Below, piece by piece: positions 48,000-60,903 of a DNA stretch of 64,000 nucleotides. The stretch is from Letharia columbiana (lineage: Eukaryota > Ascomycota > Lecanoromycetes > Lecanorales > Parmeliaceae). Numbering within the stretch: position 1 is the first letter of the stretch; every line of letters starts with the position of its first letter. The stretch is from positions 62,001 to 126,000 of the forward strand of contig NW_023501168.1 in assembly GCF_014066305.1 (NCBI RefSeq), written 5' to 3'. The translations under genes and the position numbers were made by a program. Under the pieces are notes generated by a model. It was not told where the DNA came from. It worked only from the letters and a program-made list of their open reading frames with translations, and did no database searches.

Positions 48000-50900
48000 T
48001 AATATAATAGCTTGACGAGCGGCTCGGGTAGATTATCTATAATACGGGGATTAATAAAATAACTTCTCTAAAGTAGTCGATAGTAGGCGGCTCCTCTAAA
48101 TCTAGGTGGCTTCTCTATAAAATAAGATTATACTAAGATAGTAGTAAGATTAATAGTTATCGAGGGGGTAAGTAGATATAGCTTTTACTCTAAAGGCGTC
48201 TCGAAAAGTAATAAATTTATTTAGATAAAGAGCCTTAATAAGCTTATTAGCTATTTATTTATTAATAAGAATATATCGTATATCTATAATATTATTATTA
48301 ATCTTTTCTCGTACGAAATAATAAATAATATTAATATATTTAATATAAGCATAAAACTAAGCGTTTATTATCGAAAATAATAATAGTTTTAAAGTCTATA
48401 TCGTCGAGGCGAAGAAGTTAATTAAATAGATTTTTTAGCTAAATTACTTTTTTAATAATTTATATCTAATTAATATACTCTATTTTATAAATAAATAATA
48501 TTATAATAATTTAACGCTTAGATAATTAATTAATCGCGTTACTTTCTATATTAAAAAGATAATTAAATATAAATCTTTAAGTTATATTATTAGTTTAATT
48601 AGAATTAATATAATTAATAAGCTCTTAAAGAGAGTCTTTATATATAAATTTATAGTATATTATACCTCTTAGATATTAAAAGATTTAAATAATTATATTT
48701 TAATACGCTAGAGTCGAGTTAACTAAATAGCGATTTATTAATAATATCGTATAGATAATATTAGAATAAGTATTAAGTATAGTATATATAAGAGATCTTA
48801 CCGCGAATTAATAGTTCTTTTATAATTTCTTTAAGACGATATAATTTTCTTCGATAAAAGTTAATTTATAATTAATTTTAAAAGATATCGATATCGGGGT
48901 AAGATTTTAATAATTAAAATAATTTAAGAATTAAGTAATATAAGTCTCTTATTCTAGACGAAGAATATCGCTATAATAATTTCTCTTAATAGTTATATTT
49001 AAATAGTAAATATATAATTCTAAATTTAATATATAAAACTTCGCGTTAAGTCTCTTTTTAATTTATTAAATCTCGATTTTATTAAGATTAATAATTAAGA
49101 TATTATCGATATAAAGTGCTATAATAATATTCTCTTTAGAGTCTATAAATACGCTATTATCTAATTTAATAGAGAGAAAATTTAATTTCTTTATATATTT
49201 TAAAAAATATTAATATTAGATTTAAGAAGATTACTTTAAATTATAAAGTATTTTATTTAATTTATAAATCTTAATATCGTTTTTATTAAAGCTATTAAAT
49301 TAATATATATAAATTTTTTTTTTTATATTATTATATAGAAAGATAGTTTTAATATCTATTTACTTTAGATCTTAATCTAAAGTAATTATAAACGCGAAGA
49401 TTATCTTATAATTTATAGACTTTATTATTAATGCGAAAGTATTATAATAATTATAGCTTTTCTATTATTTAAATTCTTAAATAATCTAGCGTATCTTATA
49501 ATAAATAATTTTTTTATTAAAACTTCGTTTTAAGATATAAATTTATCTATCTCTTAAGATATAAGCTTTAAGAAACGTCTAAATAAGATATTAAGTATTA
49601 TTATTTATAAGAGATTTATACTTATTCTTTATAAAAAGTTTTTAATTTATTTAAAATAGCTAGTTAGATATAGCCTACTCGTAAATAATAAACTTAAAAA
49701 TATTTAATTTATTAATATAGTTTATAAATAGAGCGAATATTATAAAGGCTTTTAAAAGAGGATTAGGGGATAGATCTCGTAGATTTAAAATTATAAGATT
49801 TAAATAATTATATAGTACTCTTTAAATAGCGCTTAATTTACGATCTTCGCGGATAACTTATATAACTTCGATAATAGTTAAATCTAAATCTAAGAATAAT
49901 AAATCTAAATTTAAGAAAATTTCCTATATAAATAGCGTAGATTAAATTATTAATATAGGTATAGATATAGTATTTAATCGAGTAATTTATATTAAGAGTA
50001 TTTAAATTAAGGGCTCTCGCGTAGTTAATTAGATTTATTATATTAAAGACTCTTATATAGATCTCCGCGAAGGCACTTTCTTATTAGCTAACTAGGGGAA
50101 ATTTAATCTTAATCTTATAGATATTAAAGGTTTTAAAGCTATTAAAGATTTAATAGCTATTTTAATTATAGATATAATATTTTTAGATTTAATATCTTTT
50201 AAAATATTAATAATATATTATTTATTTAATATCTTTTCTATAGCGAATACTAGTATTATTAGATATTATTATTTATTTAAAAGCTTATAAATCTTAATTT
50301 CTTCTTTCAGGTTTATAATTAGAGGTCGTTTTTCTATAAAGTATACGCTATTAATACGAATAATTATCTTCTTAGTAAGATTATATAGCTAAAAAATATA
50401 CTCCCCTTTATATTCTAATAATATATACTTTTTACTTCGATTTATAAGTTTTTTCTAAATTCGTTTTATCGTATAAGTGATAAAATTAATTATATATAAG
50501 TAGGAAAGAATAAACTTTTATTAATAGAAGGTTTTAAAAGAAATTATAATAATTTTAATATTAGGCGATTATATCGTTAGATAATTAGCAATAATAACGA
50601 TTTTAGATTAAAAGAATTTATTAAGATTAAAGTTTAATAGAATAAAATATATCTTATATAGTAGAGTTTATTTAAAACGCTTAGTCGTATTATTTATTTA
50701 GAGATTATTAAAGATAATAAATTTCTATTTAATACTCGATAGAGCGAGATAATTAAGAAAAACTTTAGATATATATTTACTTCTATTATTAAGGCGAATA
50801 TAAGAGATTTTATAATTATATAATTTAAGATAAGTCTTAAATTATAAAAATATAGCGAAGATTTTACTCTTATAGCGAATATAGTAGACTTTAAAATAAA

Positions 50901-53900
50901 AGATAAAATTATTTTTAAATATTATAAAGTATTTATAACTATTAAAATTAATAGAGAATAAAGATTCTATAAAATCGCTATAAATAAATTCGCTTAGTTA
51001 TATATTAAATATAATAGAATTAATATAAGAAATAGTCTTTTAACGCTTTATAATATAATACTCGTAAATATACTTATTCGCGATATTCTTAGTAAAATCT
51101 ATATTTATCGCTATAGCGGGGAGTCTATTTAGATTCTACTAATTTAAATAATTTATATAAATATATTAGAGTTAATAAATTAGATTTAAAGAAATATTAT
51201 ATATCATTAAAATATTATTTAAATTATTCTAGAGATTAAGAAAGAATAAATCTTAATTATAAGTATTTATAAGCTTTAGATTATCTTTAATTAAAGCGTA
51301 GTTAGTCTTATAAAAAACGATTATAATATTAAAATTTATAAGTTTATTAATAAAAAAAAGATTAATATCTATATTAAGTATATATAAGATATTAAGTAAA
51401 GTAATATTTATACGCTTATCTTAAACGAAGTAATTTAAGCTAATAATATCGCGATTAAAAGATTAAATTTAATTACTCTTAATATCGCGAATAGAGCGAG
51501 AGTAGATCTTTTTATAAATAATAAATATTAAATAATTAATAAAGGAATAGCGAGAGTAGTTAGAGTTTATTATTATATAAGAATATAAATTAACGAAGTT
51601 AATAGTTATTAAGTTATACTTTAAATTAAAATTAATAATTATTAAGTTAATAACTTTCTTATTATTAATTATATCGAAAATATTAAAATTATCGAGGCTA
51701 GAATTTATATAATATATAGTTAAATTTAGTTCTTTTAGAAAGGTATAGTTAATATTAAAATATTTATTCTCCTCTAAAGTAAAAATATTAAAAAGTATCT
51801 TTTTAATACGCTTACGCTTAATACTAGGGCTTTTCTTTATATTATTAAAATTAATTATAATAATTTAAGTCTTCTTCTTCTTTTTCTTATTCGATATAAA
51901 CTTTTCGAGTTTTAGATAAGAAAACTTAATTTAATATTTAGCGAGAGAATATCTAAATTTATATTTAATAATCTTATATAAAAAATAAGTTTCGCGATTA
52001 ATTTCCGAATCGCCGGTTTTATAATATCTAATAAATTATTTATCTTTATTTTTATCGCTATTATTATAAATAGCGTATATAGTAATATTATCGTCTTTAA
52101 ATAATAGTAGATAAATCTCTTTATTTACCGCGGTATAGATAATCTTATTAAATTTAATAATTTTATTATTATATAGCTTGTAGGTCTAGATATAAGTTAT
52201 TATAAAGATATTAAAAGAGTTCTCGAGTTTTATAAGAAAGAGTTAAATTAGAAAGAGTTTTAATAAAGCGAGTAATTTATATAAACTAGCGATTTTAATA
52301 ATAATCTTATAAAAGTTCTTTTTATATTAGCGAACGCCTTTTTTAAAAATAAGAGTAATATTAAGTAGTTAATAAATTAGCTTTATATAGAGTCTAAAGC
52401 TTTTAGATTTATAATATTTAGCGATAGCGTTTAATATTATCTAAGAATTCTTATTATTATAATTAATCTCGATAAGTTAATAATTATTATATTTAAAACG
52501 TTAGAAAATAATTATATAAGTCTTAAGCTTCGTAATTTTAATAAAGAATAAAAGATTATTAAGTATTAACTAGCTCTTAATATCTTATCTTTATTTAATA
52601 TATCTTATATTAGATTCTAGAATAGCGATAAAAATTAGAAGAAAACTATTCTCGCTAGATTAAGATTAAATCTTAACTATAGAGCGCTATAATTAATTAT
52701 TTAAATTTATTATTATTAGAAGATAATTTAAATAAAAATATATAGAATATTAATAGAGAGAGCGATAATAGTAATAATAATAATAATTTAGCTACTATTT
52801 TAGATAAGATAATAAATTTAAAAAAAGATTCTAAGAATAACTTTAAAGTGGGTATAATAGACTTCTTAATATAAAGATTAAATAGCTTAATATCGTTTAA
52901 AGAATTAAAAATATCTTCGTTAACTTCGAATTTAAAATTAATAAAATTATTATTTAATAAAATAGCGAAAATAAAATAAATATTCTAATTATCGTTAAAG
53001 TTTTTAAAGATCTTATTGATACTAGCTAACTATCGCCTTTAAGCTTCGAGTTTTTATATAAAAAATAAGAAATATTTATATATAAAGCTATAATAGATAT
53101 AAGCGATATAATTAAAATAAAAGATATTTAATAATAAAAATAATTTATAAATAAAAGCTAATTTCTAGCGGGATTATATAGAGTATAGTTATTATAAATA
53201 TATAAATCTTCTTCTTAGAGAGAGATTAATACTCTTTTTATATTACTTATTTAGAGATTTAAATCTAGAATATCTACGTCGCTAGCTGCTATTATAAGAC
53301 TTCGAAGATTATTTTAACTTTATAATTACGATAATAAAATATAAGCGATTATAAAGAAAGAATTCGATAATAGAGTTTTAGTCTTTTTTTTAAGAGGCTT
53401 TTAAAGGCTTAGAAGCTAATATTAATAAGATATTCTTATTATTTTAATTTTAATAAACTTATAGATATATTAGAAGATAGTAATATTAGCTCTAAAATAT
53501 TTTAGATTATAGTTAAACTATTAATACTAGTATTTAATTACTTTTAATTAATAATTATTAATTCGATAATTAATATATAATTTTAAAGTTAATATTAATA
53601 TAAAATAATTTTACTTTTAATAGAGTTAAATATTCTAATTTAGCGAAAGTTAATAAGATTTAAAAGAAGTTTTAGCGATATAACTTAATCGTATAACGAT
53701 ATAATCGTATACTTAATATATTTAGCGAGTTCGATATTTCGACTAGAGGCGATATACCTCGGCTCGCTTAGGATAGAGATAAAAGCGGCTCTTAGCCCCT
53801 TATATTGTTAATAAATTATACTCGCTTAGATTTATAATTATTTTAAAAAAGAGAAATACTTCTATCGAGAAGATTAAAAGAATACCTCTATAGCTGCTAC

Positions 53901-53950
53901 TGCCTCTATATAATAGACTTTAGATATTATAAGATAAATATTAAAAGTCT
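48000..53950 (-). pseudogene. Copia gag-pol of nested minus-strand element, RIP-degraded
   Basis: On the minus strand, reverse transcriptase is clear at about 49450-49100: a T-F-A-L-x-x-K-S block near 49440, a degraded D-V-K-T-A-F-L-Y-x-D-I near 49350, S-N-S-V-F-x-D-S near 49160, and Y-V-D-D reading YIDN near 49108. RNase H lies at about 48000-48850, integrase around 50300-51800, gag towards 52400-53950. The order fits Copia (integrase before reverse transcriptase). Stops come from RIP. Confidence 0.75.
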
Positions 53951-54010
53951 AAGAGTAGCCGTAATTATAGAAATAAATAGAAGTTATAATATAATAGTTA
54001 TCAGATAGAG

Positions 54011-54025
54011 CTCGGGCTTATAATC
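54011..54025 (-). other. Primer binding site resembling a Met-tRNA half molecule
   Basis: Plus-strand GATAGAGCTCGGGCTTATAATC next to the 5' LTR reads like the D-arm end and anticodon arm of a tRNA whose loop is CTCATAA (CAT anticodon) after one C-to-T change. Copia of Drosophila and yeast Ty5 are known to prime from an internal fragment of initiator Met tRNA. The equivalent at 38800-38813 (GAGCTTAGACTTATAATC) is more mutated. Confidence 0.55.
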
Positions 54026-54174
54026 TATAGAAATATAAGATAAGATACTTAGTTATTAACTATAGAGTTACTATAAAGAAAAGAGCGACTAGATATAAAT
54101 ACGCTAAGGCGTATCACGTAACCATATCACGTGACCGCCAAGACGCCAAGAGTCACGTGATCCGAATTTCAACA
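54026..54174 (-). repeat. 5' LTR of nested Copia, 149 bp
   Basis: Starts TATAGAAATATAAGATAAG on the plus strand (TG changed to TA) and ends ATTTCAACA, followed by the target duplication GCTCT. Confidence 0.9.
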
Positions 54175-54894
54175 GCTCTCTTATTAATTTTAATTTAATA
54201 TTAAAATAATTAATCTTTAAATCTTTATTAGAGTTAATATTTAATAAAGATCTCTTTAATTTTTAAGCGCGCTTAATTTCGTTAATATCGCTTATTTTAA
54301 TTATTTCTTTAAGTCTTATTAATATATAAATTCTATTTTTAAGTTTAAACTTTAATAAAGCGAGCTTATTTAATTTATCTAACTTATTCTCTAATAAAGA
54401 AAAGCTTATTAAGTCTCTAAATATTATATCTTTTAAGAAATCTAAAATCTTAACTTTTTTAAATTATCTCGATAATATTAATAAATTTAAAAATATCTTT
54501 AATTATTAAATTTAAAAATAATAATTTAAGAATAAATTAAAGCTATTTAGATTATAGCGCTATATCGAAAAAAATTATATAAAATTAATTATTAATATTA
54601 TTATTATTAAAGTTTAAATTAATAGCTAGTTATAGATATAAAATTAAATCTATACTATATTAAAATCGCGCTATAAAAAGAACTTATATTTTAAAATTAA
54701 GAATAAAATTAATATTAAAGAAATTTAAAAGATTTTAAATAAGTTTAAATCTTAAAACTTAAGTATTCTTAATTTTATATTTAGAAAGATAAATAATATT
54801 ACTCTTATAAAATATAATAATAACTCTTAATTCTATATTAATAGATTTATAAAGATTTTAAATAAATTCGATAACTTATTCTTAAAGCTAAAGT

Positions 54895-55074
54895 TGTTAT
54901 AATATTAGCCCCTTCGGCTATCGCATAACATATCGCGTATTACTAGGGCTAGTAATTACCAGCCATTATTAGCCACCTATTTTATATATATAAATATCCG
55001 TATATCTCATAAATCAATAATTAGTCTTTCAGTTATAATCAATTTCTAACATATCTAATATCCTACTTTTAATA
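54895..55074 (+). repeat. 5' LTR of TRIM-like element, 180 bp
   Basis: Pairs with 55712-55884. A 7-bp length difference lies near 55031-55045; other differences are transitions. TTTTATATATATAAATATCC near 54973 could be a TATA region. Confidence 0.85.
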
Positions 55075-55095
55075 GGTTATGAGCCCGGAAGCGGG
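55075..55095 (+). other. Primer binding site of TRIM-like element
   Basis: GGTTATGAGCCCGGAAGC begins at the first base after the 5' LTR. Its complement contains CTCATAA, the usual anticodon loop of Met tRNAs. Priming by an internal tRNA fragment is inferred from Copia and Ty5. Confidence 0.65.
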
Positions 55096-55284
55096 TAGAA
55101 TAGTATCGAATATCCTTGCACTTTCTAATATGGATATCAAACTAAGTCTTCGGTGATCGTTCATAAATAGATATACCTCATGGCGATAGTCCATTTTTTT
55201 GGCTCGTACCCACCGACGAGAGGGCTGTCGCTATTTAATCCCTATATAAAAAATGTCGAACTAAAATCCTTATTTCATTCGAGG

Positions 55285-55545
55285 TCCCGAAATCAATACG
55301 GATAAAAAACCCTTATACCATACGAGGACCCGAATCAATCAAAAACCCTCACATTATTCCGAGGTCTCGAAACAATACGGGAAAAACATCAAAAACCCTC
55401 ACATTATTCCGAGGTCCCGAAGCAATACGGGCAAAACAATCATTCCGAAGTCCCGAAGCAATACGGGCAAAATATCAGTCCCGAAACAATACGGGCAAAA
55501 CATCAAAAACTCTTATATTATTCCGAGGTCCCGAAACGGGTATTT
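55285..55545 (+). repeat. Tandem repeat inside the TRIM, about 50-bp unit, five to six copies
   Basis: Built from CCGAGGTCCCGAARCAATAC, then GGGCAAAACATCAAAAACC and CTCACATTATT. Some units are shortened to about 30 bp. CpA is intact throughout. Confidence 0.85.
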
Positions 55546-55711
55546 AAAAGCCCTCGGCACTCTTTCTATTTTCTCTATCGGGGTTTTTTATAGGTTAACG
55601 AGGCCGGGTAAATAATCAATTCCGAATATAAAGCGTGGATTTGAAAATTGATACATATGGGATACGGTGTGCTGGGGTTTAGGGAATCTAGCTTCTAAGG
55701 CTATCGGGGAG

Positions 55712-55884
55712 TGTTATAATATTAGCCCCTTCGGCTATCGCATATATATCGCGTATTATTAGGGCTAGTAATTACTAGCCACTATTAGCCACCTATTTTA
55801 TATATATAAATATCCGTACATCTCATAAATTAATAATTAGTCTTTCAATTATTCTAACATATCTAGTATTCTACTTTTAATAGA
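55712..55884 (+). repeat. 3' LTR of TRIM-like element, 173 bp
   Basis: Starts TGTTATAATATTAGCCCC, ends CTACTTTTAATA, followed by GAAGT. Confidence 0.85.
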
Positions 55885-56289
55885 AGTTCGATAAGAATTA
55901 AAAAATTTATCGCTTTTATTTAAACTTAGATTTTCTATATAATTTATATTATAAATAATATAATTAAAATTATAATATTTTTAAAAATAATAATATCGTA
56001 AAATTCGATCTAAATTACGCGATTATTTAATTTATTAATATTATAATTAATTCTATTAATTTAATTAATATTAAAATCTATATATTAATTATATTAATTA
56101 ATAAATTCTTTATATATAACTTATAAAGCGTTATTATATTAATTATCGCCGACGAAATTATTAAATATAAAATTTAATAAGAAGCTTATATTAATAATTT
56201 TCGTATTTATACTTAGACTTAAAGTATAAATATTATAATTATTATAAAAAGAATTAATATAATAATATTAAATATATTATTCTATATCT

Positions 56290-56460
56290 CGAATTTAAAA
56301 AATAAAATAATAATAATAATAGAGGAGATTATAATAATCGCGAAGATCGCGATAATTATAATAATTATAATAATAAAAATAATAATAATAATAATTTCTC
56401 TAGCTCGAATAATAAAAATAAAAATATCTAAAATAATAAGTCTATTATTAATTATTAATC
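56290..56460 (+). repeat. AAT-rich low-complexity tract coding for an Asn-rich segment
   Basis: Long runs of AATAATAAT and ATAATTATA in frame with the Copia gag-pol would encode an asparagine-rich linker with scattered R, G and D. The tract lies between gag and integrase, where Copia zinc knuckles and low-complexity linkers usually lie. Confidence 0.5.
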
Positions 56461-59400
56461 TAATAATATTAAGATTATTATTATATATACTTAGCTAATA
56501 ATAATATATAATTTTATAATATATATTAACTCTAATTTAGAGAATATTATATATCTTATTATTAATTCTTAATTCTTATAAAATTAAATCTATTATTTTT
56601 TTATTAAAAAGGGTTTAAAGACTATAATTTAAACTTTTTCGATATTTATAATTATTATATTATTATATTTATAATTTATTAATAATATTTATACTTAATA
56701 TATTATCTATAACTTCTTAACTTTTTAAATCTTTATTTTATTTAAATTATATTATCTAATTAATAAAGTTAATAACTTAATTATAATTATCGACTTCGAG
56801 TATATTAAGCTTAAATATAAGTATTTTAAAAGTAAACGAACTCTATATATAAAAGATATCTAATATATCTTTAATAGTAATTTTAATCTAATTTTTTAAG
56901 GGTAACTCGAAAATTAAAATTATTCGCTTTAATTTATATTTAAGAATATTAAAATAAAAAAGTATAGTATTATTTTTAGACGCTAGCGTAATTATCTTTA
57001 TACGCTAAATATATAAATAAAGATTTTTATATATTTAATAATTATTAATAAAGATATCTCTATCTATAATAAATTTATTATATTTATATCTATATCTAAA
57101 TTTTTATTTTTATTCTTATTCGCTAATATCTTAAATTTTTAAATTAATAAAAAAATCTTATATATATAGCACGCTTATTATAATTATTTAAGATATTAGA
57201 ATTTAAAGAAATTAATTAAAATATATATTGAAATAAATTTATCTATTTTACTCTTTAAGAATATATATAAATTATATAGTATTATTAATATAAAAGTTAA
57301 ATTATATAAGCGTTATATAATATTAGATTATTAGAAGAATAATCTAATCTATAATAATCTTTAAAAATCTTTCTTTATTTCTTATAATAATTATAAATAA
57401 ATAATAATCTTTCTAGACGATAAAACGCTTTATTTTATTATATTCTTATTTTCTAATAAGAATAATCTTATAATTCTTACGATATTTAAGTCTTTTCTAA
57501 ATTAAATTAAATATAAAAATTATATTTATATTAGATTTTATAACGATTATAATTTCGAATATAATAATTATAATATATATACTTTTCGATTTATTAAAGA
57601 AATTATCTAAAAAGATATTATATTTAATAAATTTTAAATAAATAATAAATTTAAATATCTCGATTAAATGATATAATATAAGATTAATATTATATTTAAA
57701 GAGAGTAAATTATTATAAAAATATTAATTAAAATTTACGTAGATTTCTAATTATCTATATAATCTATAATCGATATTAAGAAGAGATATTATCTCTTATA
57801 AAGCCTTTATAAACTATTTATCTAATATTTTATATCTTTAAATTATCGAATAAACTAATTTCTATTAAATATATTTATTAAATATCGATTAGATTAAATA
57901 TAAGAACTACGTCTATAAAGAGCGCTTAATTAATTATAAAGTTAATTAATTTTATTATATATTAATATTAAATAATAAAATTTAGATTTATTTAAATATA
58001 ATTTTTTTTAATAATTTTTTTTAAGCTTACTCTATTTAAGCTTAATTTTACTAAAAAAAGAGAGATTAATAATTAAAATCTATTTAAGAATAGAAATAAG
58101 CGCTATATAAATACGCTATAAAAGATTATATACGAGTTATTAATTATTTTTTTAATATTAATTTTAGAGAAGAGAGTTTTAAAAAGAATAAGATAGAAAA
58201 TATTTATCGAAATAGTAATTATCTTAGCTAAAGTCGTTAAAAAATTTATTATTATTATATAAATCTCTATTAAAAAAGTATTTTTATAAATATCTTCGTA
58301 ATAAGTATCTTTATAAATATCGTTATAGATATTATTATAAATATCTTTATAGATATATTTAAAGAGGATAAAGTCGAAATCATCTAAAATTCTAAGTGAA
58401 AATACGCTTATAAAATTTATCTTAATAGCTTTATAAGTCTTAATAAGATTTATAACTAGATCTATAATTAATTAATAATCTTTCTTAAAATAGTTTAAGC
58501 GATATAAAGTTTTTAAAACTTATCGCGATCTTTCGCTAGATTTACTTATCTTTTTAATTAAAGCTAACGCTTTTAAGCTATTTAAATCTTAAATATATTA
58601 AGAAATAATAATAAATAAATATCGAAAAATAAAATAGAAATTTATTATAAAAAAAGAAGTTAATTCTCTTATAATTAATAATACTTAAATCTTAATAAAT
58701 CTACTTTTAAATATATATATTTTAAATAATAAATAAGTTTATAAATTTAAGCGAGACTTTATTAGAAAGATTATACGATATAAAGCTTAATAAATAATTT
58801 ATAATTTTAAATAGCGCGAAAATATAGATTTTAATAAGATTTTCGTTTTTATAATTAAGTTTATAAGCTATAAAGTAATTTTTATTTTAGCGATAATCCT
58901 TAATTAAAAATTAAAATAAATAGATATTAAAATCGCTTTTCTCTATAATAATATAAAGGAAATTATCTATATAATATAGTTTACGAACTTTAAAATTAAT
59001 AATAAATATAAGATATATAAGCTAAAGAAAGCGCTATATAATTTAAAGTAATCCTTAAGAATTTAATATAATACTCTCTTTATATATTTAAAAAAATTAA
59101 GCTTTAAGTCTATTATAGCTAATTTCTTAATTTTTATTAATAATATTATAATTATTATAATTTATATAGATAATATCCTCTTAGCTAATCTTAATAAAAT
59201 AGAAATTTAAAGTATTAAAAATAAGCTTAATAGTTATTTTAAAATAATTAATTTAAGATTATATATCTATTATCTAGATATAACTATTATTAAAAATTAT
59301 ATTAATTATATTATTCGACTTAATTAGATAAAATATATTAAAAAGTTTCTTACTAAATATAGTATATAAGAATTTAAAGATATATTTACTCTTATAAATA

Positions 59401-60564
59401 TCGAAAGATATTAGATATTTAAAGAGAACTTTTAAATCTTCGAAGCTTTTCATATCGAGTATTAGTTAATAATAAGATTATTAATATACATAATACTTAA
59501 TATAAAATTAGATATTATATTCGCGATCTTAATAATATCTTAATATAGTTTAAATCTTAATAAAGCCTATTAAAAAGCGATTAAGCGAATCTTTCGCTAT
59601 TTTAAATAAATTATTAATTATTAACTTATCTTTAAAGAAGATCTAAAATCTTTAAGTAATTATATTAACGTCGATTAAGCTAATAATTAAGATACTTATT
59701 ACTTTATATCTAAATATATATTTAATATTAATAATAAGATTATTAATTAATTATTAAAGCGATAATCTATTATAATACTTTCGATTTATAAAATTAAATA
59801 TATTAATTAAATATAAACTATTAAAAAAGTAATTTAATTATATAATCTATTAAATTAGCTTAATTCTAGTTATAAATAAGCGTAAATAATAATTATCTTT
59901 TATAATAATTAAGGCGTTATAATACTAGTTAAAAACTCTTAATTTTATATCTATATTAAATATATTAATATTTAATATTAATATATATAAGAATAAGTTA
60001 TTATTAAAAATATCGCTTTAAATTATATCTCTATTAATTAATAGATAATCGATAATCTTATTAAGACTCTTAATAAGAATAAATTTAAAAGATTTTATTA
60101 ATTTATTAAATTAGAATATTATTTATAATCTTATTATAGAGGAGTCGCTTACTTTAGAAAAGCTATTTTATTAATTTTTATATTATAAGTAATCGATCTA
60201 AGTCGCTCGCTAAATTATTATATTAAACTTAATACTCTATAAACTCGCTATTCTATATCGAAATAGCTATTTCTTTAATACTATTATCGCTATCGATATT
60301 AAAAATTCTAAAACTCTTTTAAGAGATCTATATCTATTTATTACTAATATCTTAAATATTATATCTTCAAATTGCTATTACTATAGCCACTATTGCTAAG
60401 AATTAATTATCTAAAACGGCCTCTATAGAAGCCTTACAGCCGGCGATATACAGCTAGAAGGATTTCTTTTAATTATTTCAGTCACCCCCATAAATATCCT
60501 TCGGCCTCGAATCGATCGATTTTTGATGCGTATAAGATGGTCTGGAAATAAAATTTCCGAAAAA

Positions 60565-60585
60565 CCGCTTTTTGATAAAAAGTGG
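60565..60585 (+). other. Conserved Copia 3' UTR stem-loop, plus-strand copy
   Basis: CCGCTTTTT, loop GAT, AAAAAGTGG. It keeps the pairing of the copy at 47640-47660 with one loop base changed. The surrounding 60400-61054 is much less mutated than the upstream pol. Confidence 0.55.
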
Positions 60586-60903
60586 AATTTGAGTTATATT
60601 TGGGTGTGGGCTATGGTTTAATATAGCCGTTTTCAAATTTCGACTTTTTACTTTACCTACCCTGTTTTGAACGTCGCGAACTTTAAATCTTATATTTTTT
60701 AGTTTTGTCCGCATGGGGGGTATGGGTATAGGGGGTGTATTTTCACGCTAATTATTTGGCACTAACTTACCTTGGCTACCCGGTATTAATTTACTCTTAC
60801 TACTCGGCGCTAGTCTTATCTTATCTACCCGGTTTTAACACCGTTAGCGTTAAACTTCGTATTTATCGGATTTCGCTTATAAAAGGATATATATGAAGGG
60901 GAG

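Larger units (their letters stand above)
47210..54174 (-). mobile_element. Ty1/Copia retrotransposon, minus strand, 6965 bp, nested
   Basis: LTRs of 149 bp at 47210-47358 (3') and 54026-54174 (5'), flanked by the perfect duplication GCTCT (47205-47209, 54175-54179) inside the gag of the plus-strand Copia. On the coding strand the LTR starts TGTTGAAATTCGGATCACGT. Next to the 5' LTR, at 54011-54025, lies CTCGGGCTTATAATC, whose complement is the primer site. The first 600 bp of plus-strand coordinates (3' LTR and 3' UTR) kept near-normal composition while pol is strongly mutated. Confidence 0.9.
54895..55884 (+). mobile_element. TRIM-like miniature LTR retroelement, 990 bp, hardly mutated
   Basis: LTRs 54895-55074 (180 bp) and 55712-55884 (173 bp) start TGTTATAATATTAGCCCC and end CTACTTTTAATA. 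They are flanked by AAAGT (54890-54894) and GAAGT (55885-55889), a 5-bp duplication with one G/A change. Directly after the 5' LTR stands GGTTATGAGCCCGG, complementary to a Met-tRNA anticodon arm (CCGGGCTCATAACC). A purine-rich TCGGGGAG directly precedes the 3' LTR. The 637-bp interior has no gag or pol and carries a tandem repeat. This is the structure of a terminal-repeat retrotransposon in miniature that must borrow proteins, probably from Copia-type elements. It sits in the gag of the plus-strand Copia. Confidence 0.85.
46150..60300 (+). pseudogene. Copia gag-pol, RIP-degraded and interrupted
   Basis: Gag occupies 46150-47204, continues at 54180-54894 and again after 55890. An asparagine-rich tract is at 56290-56460. 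Integrase is at about 57380-57800. Reverse transcriptase is at about 58830-59250: F-L-Y-x-x-I near 58942, A-L-Y-x-L-K-Q-S near 59030, and Y-V-D-D reading YIDN near 59165. RNase H is at about 59640-59850 (V-D-x-A-N-N block near 59672). One frame runs through pol with only substitution damage. The element therefore lost function by RIP, not by frameshifts, apart from the two insertions. Confidence 0.8.

Noticed and set aside
60478..60714. 78-codon minus-strand frame
   Set aside because: It lies in the 3' UTR of the plus-strand Copia, opposite to its coding direction, over the conserved stem-loop block.
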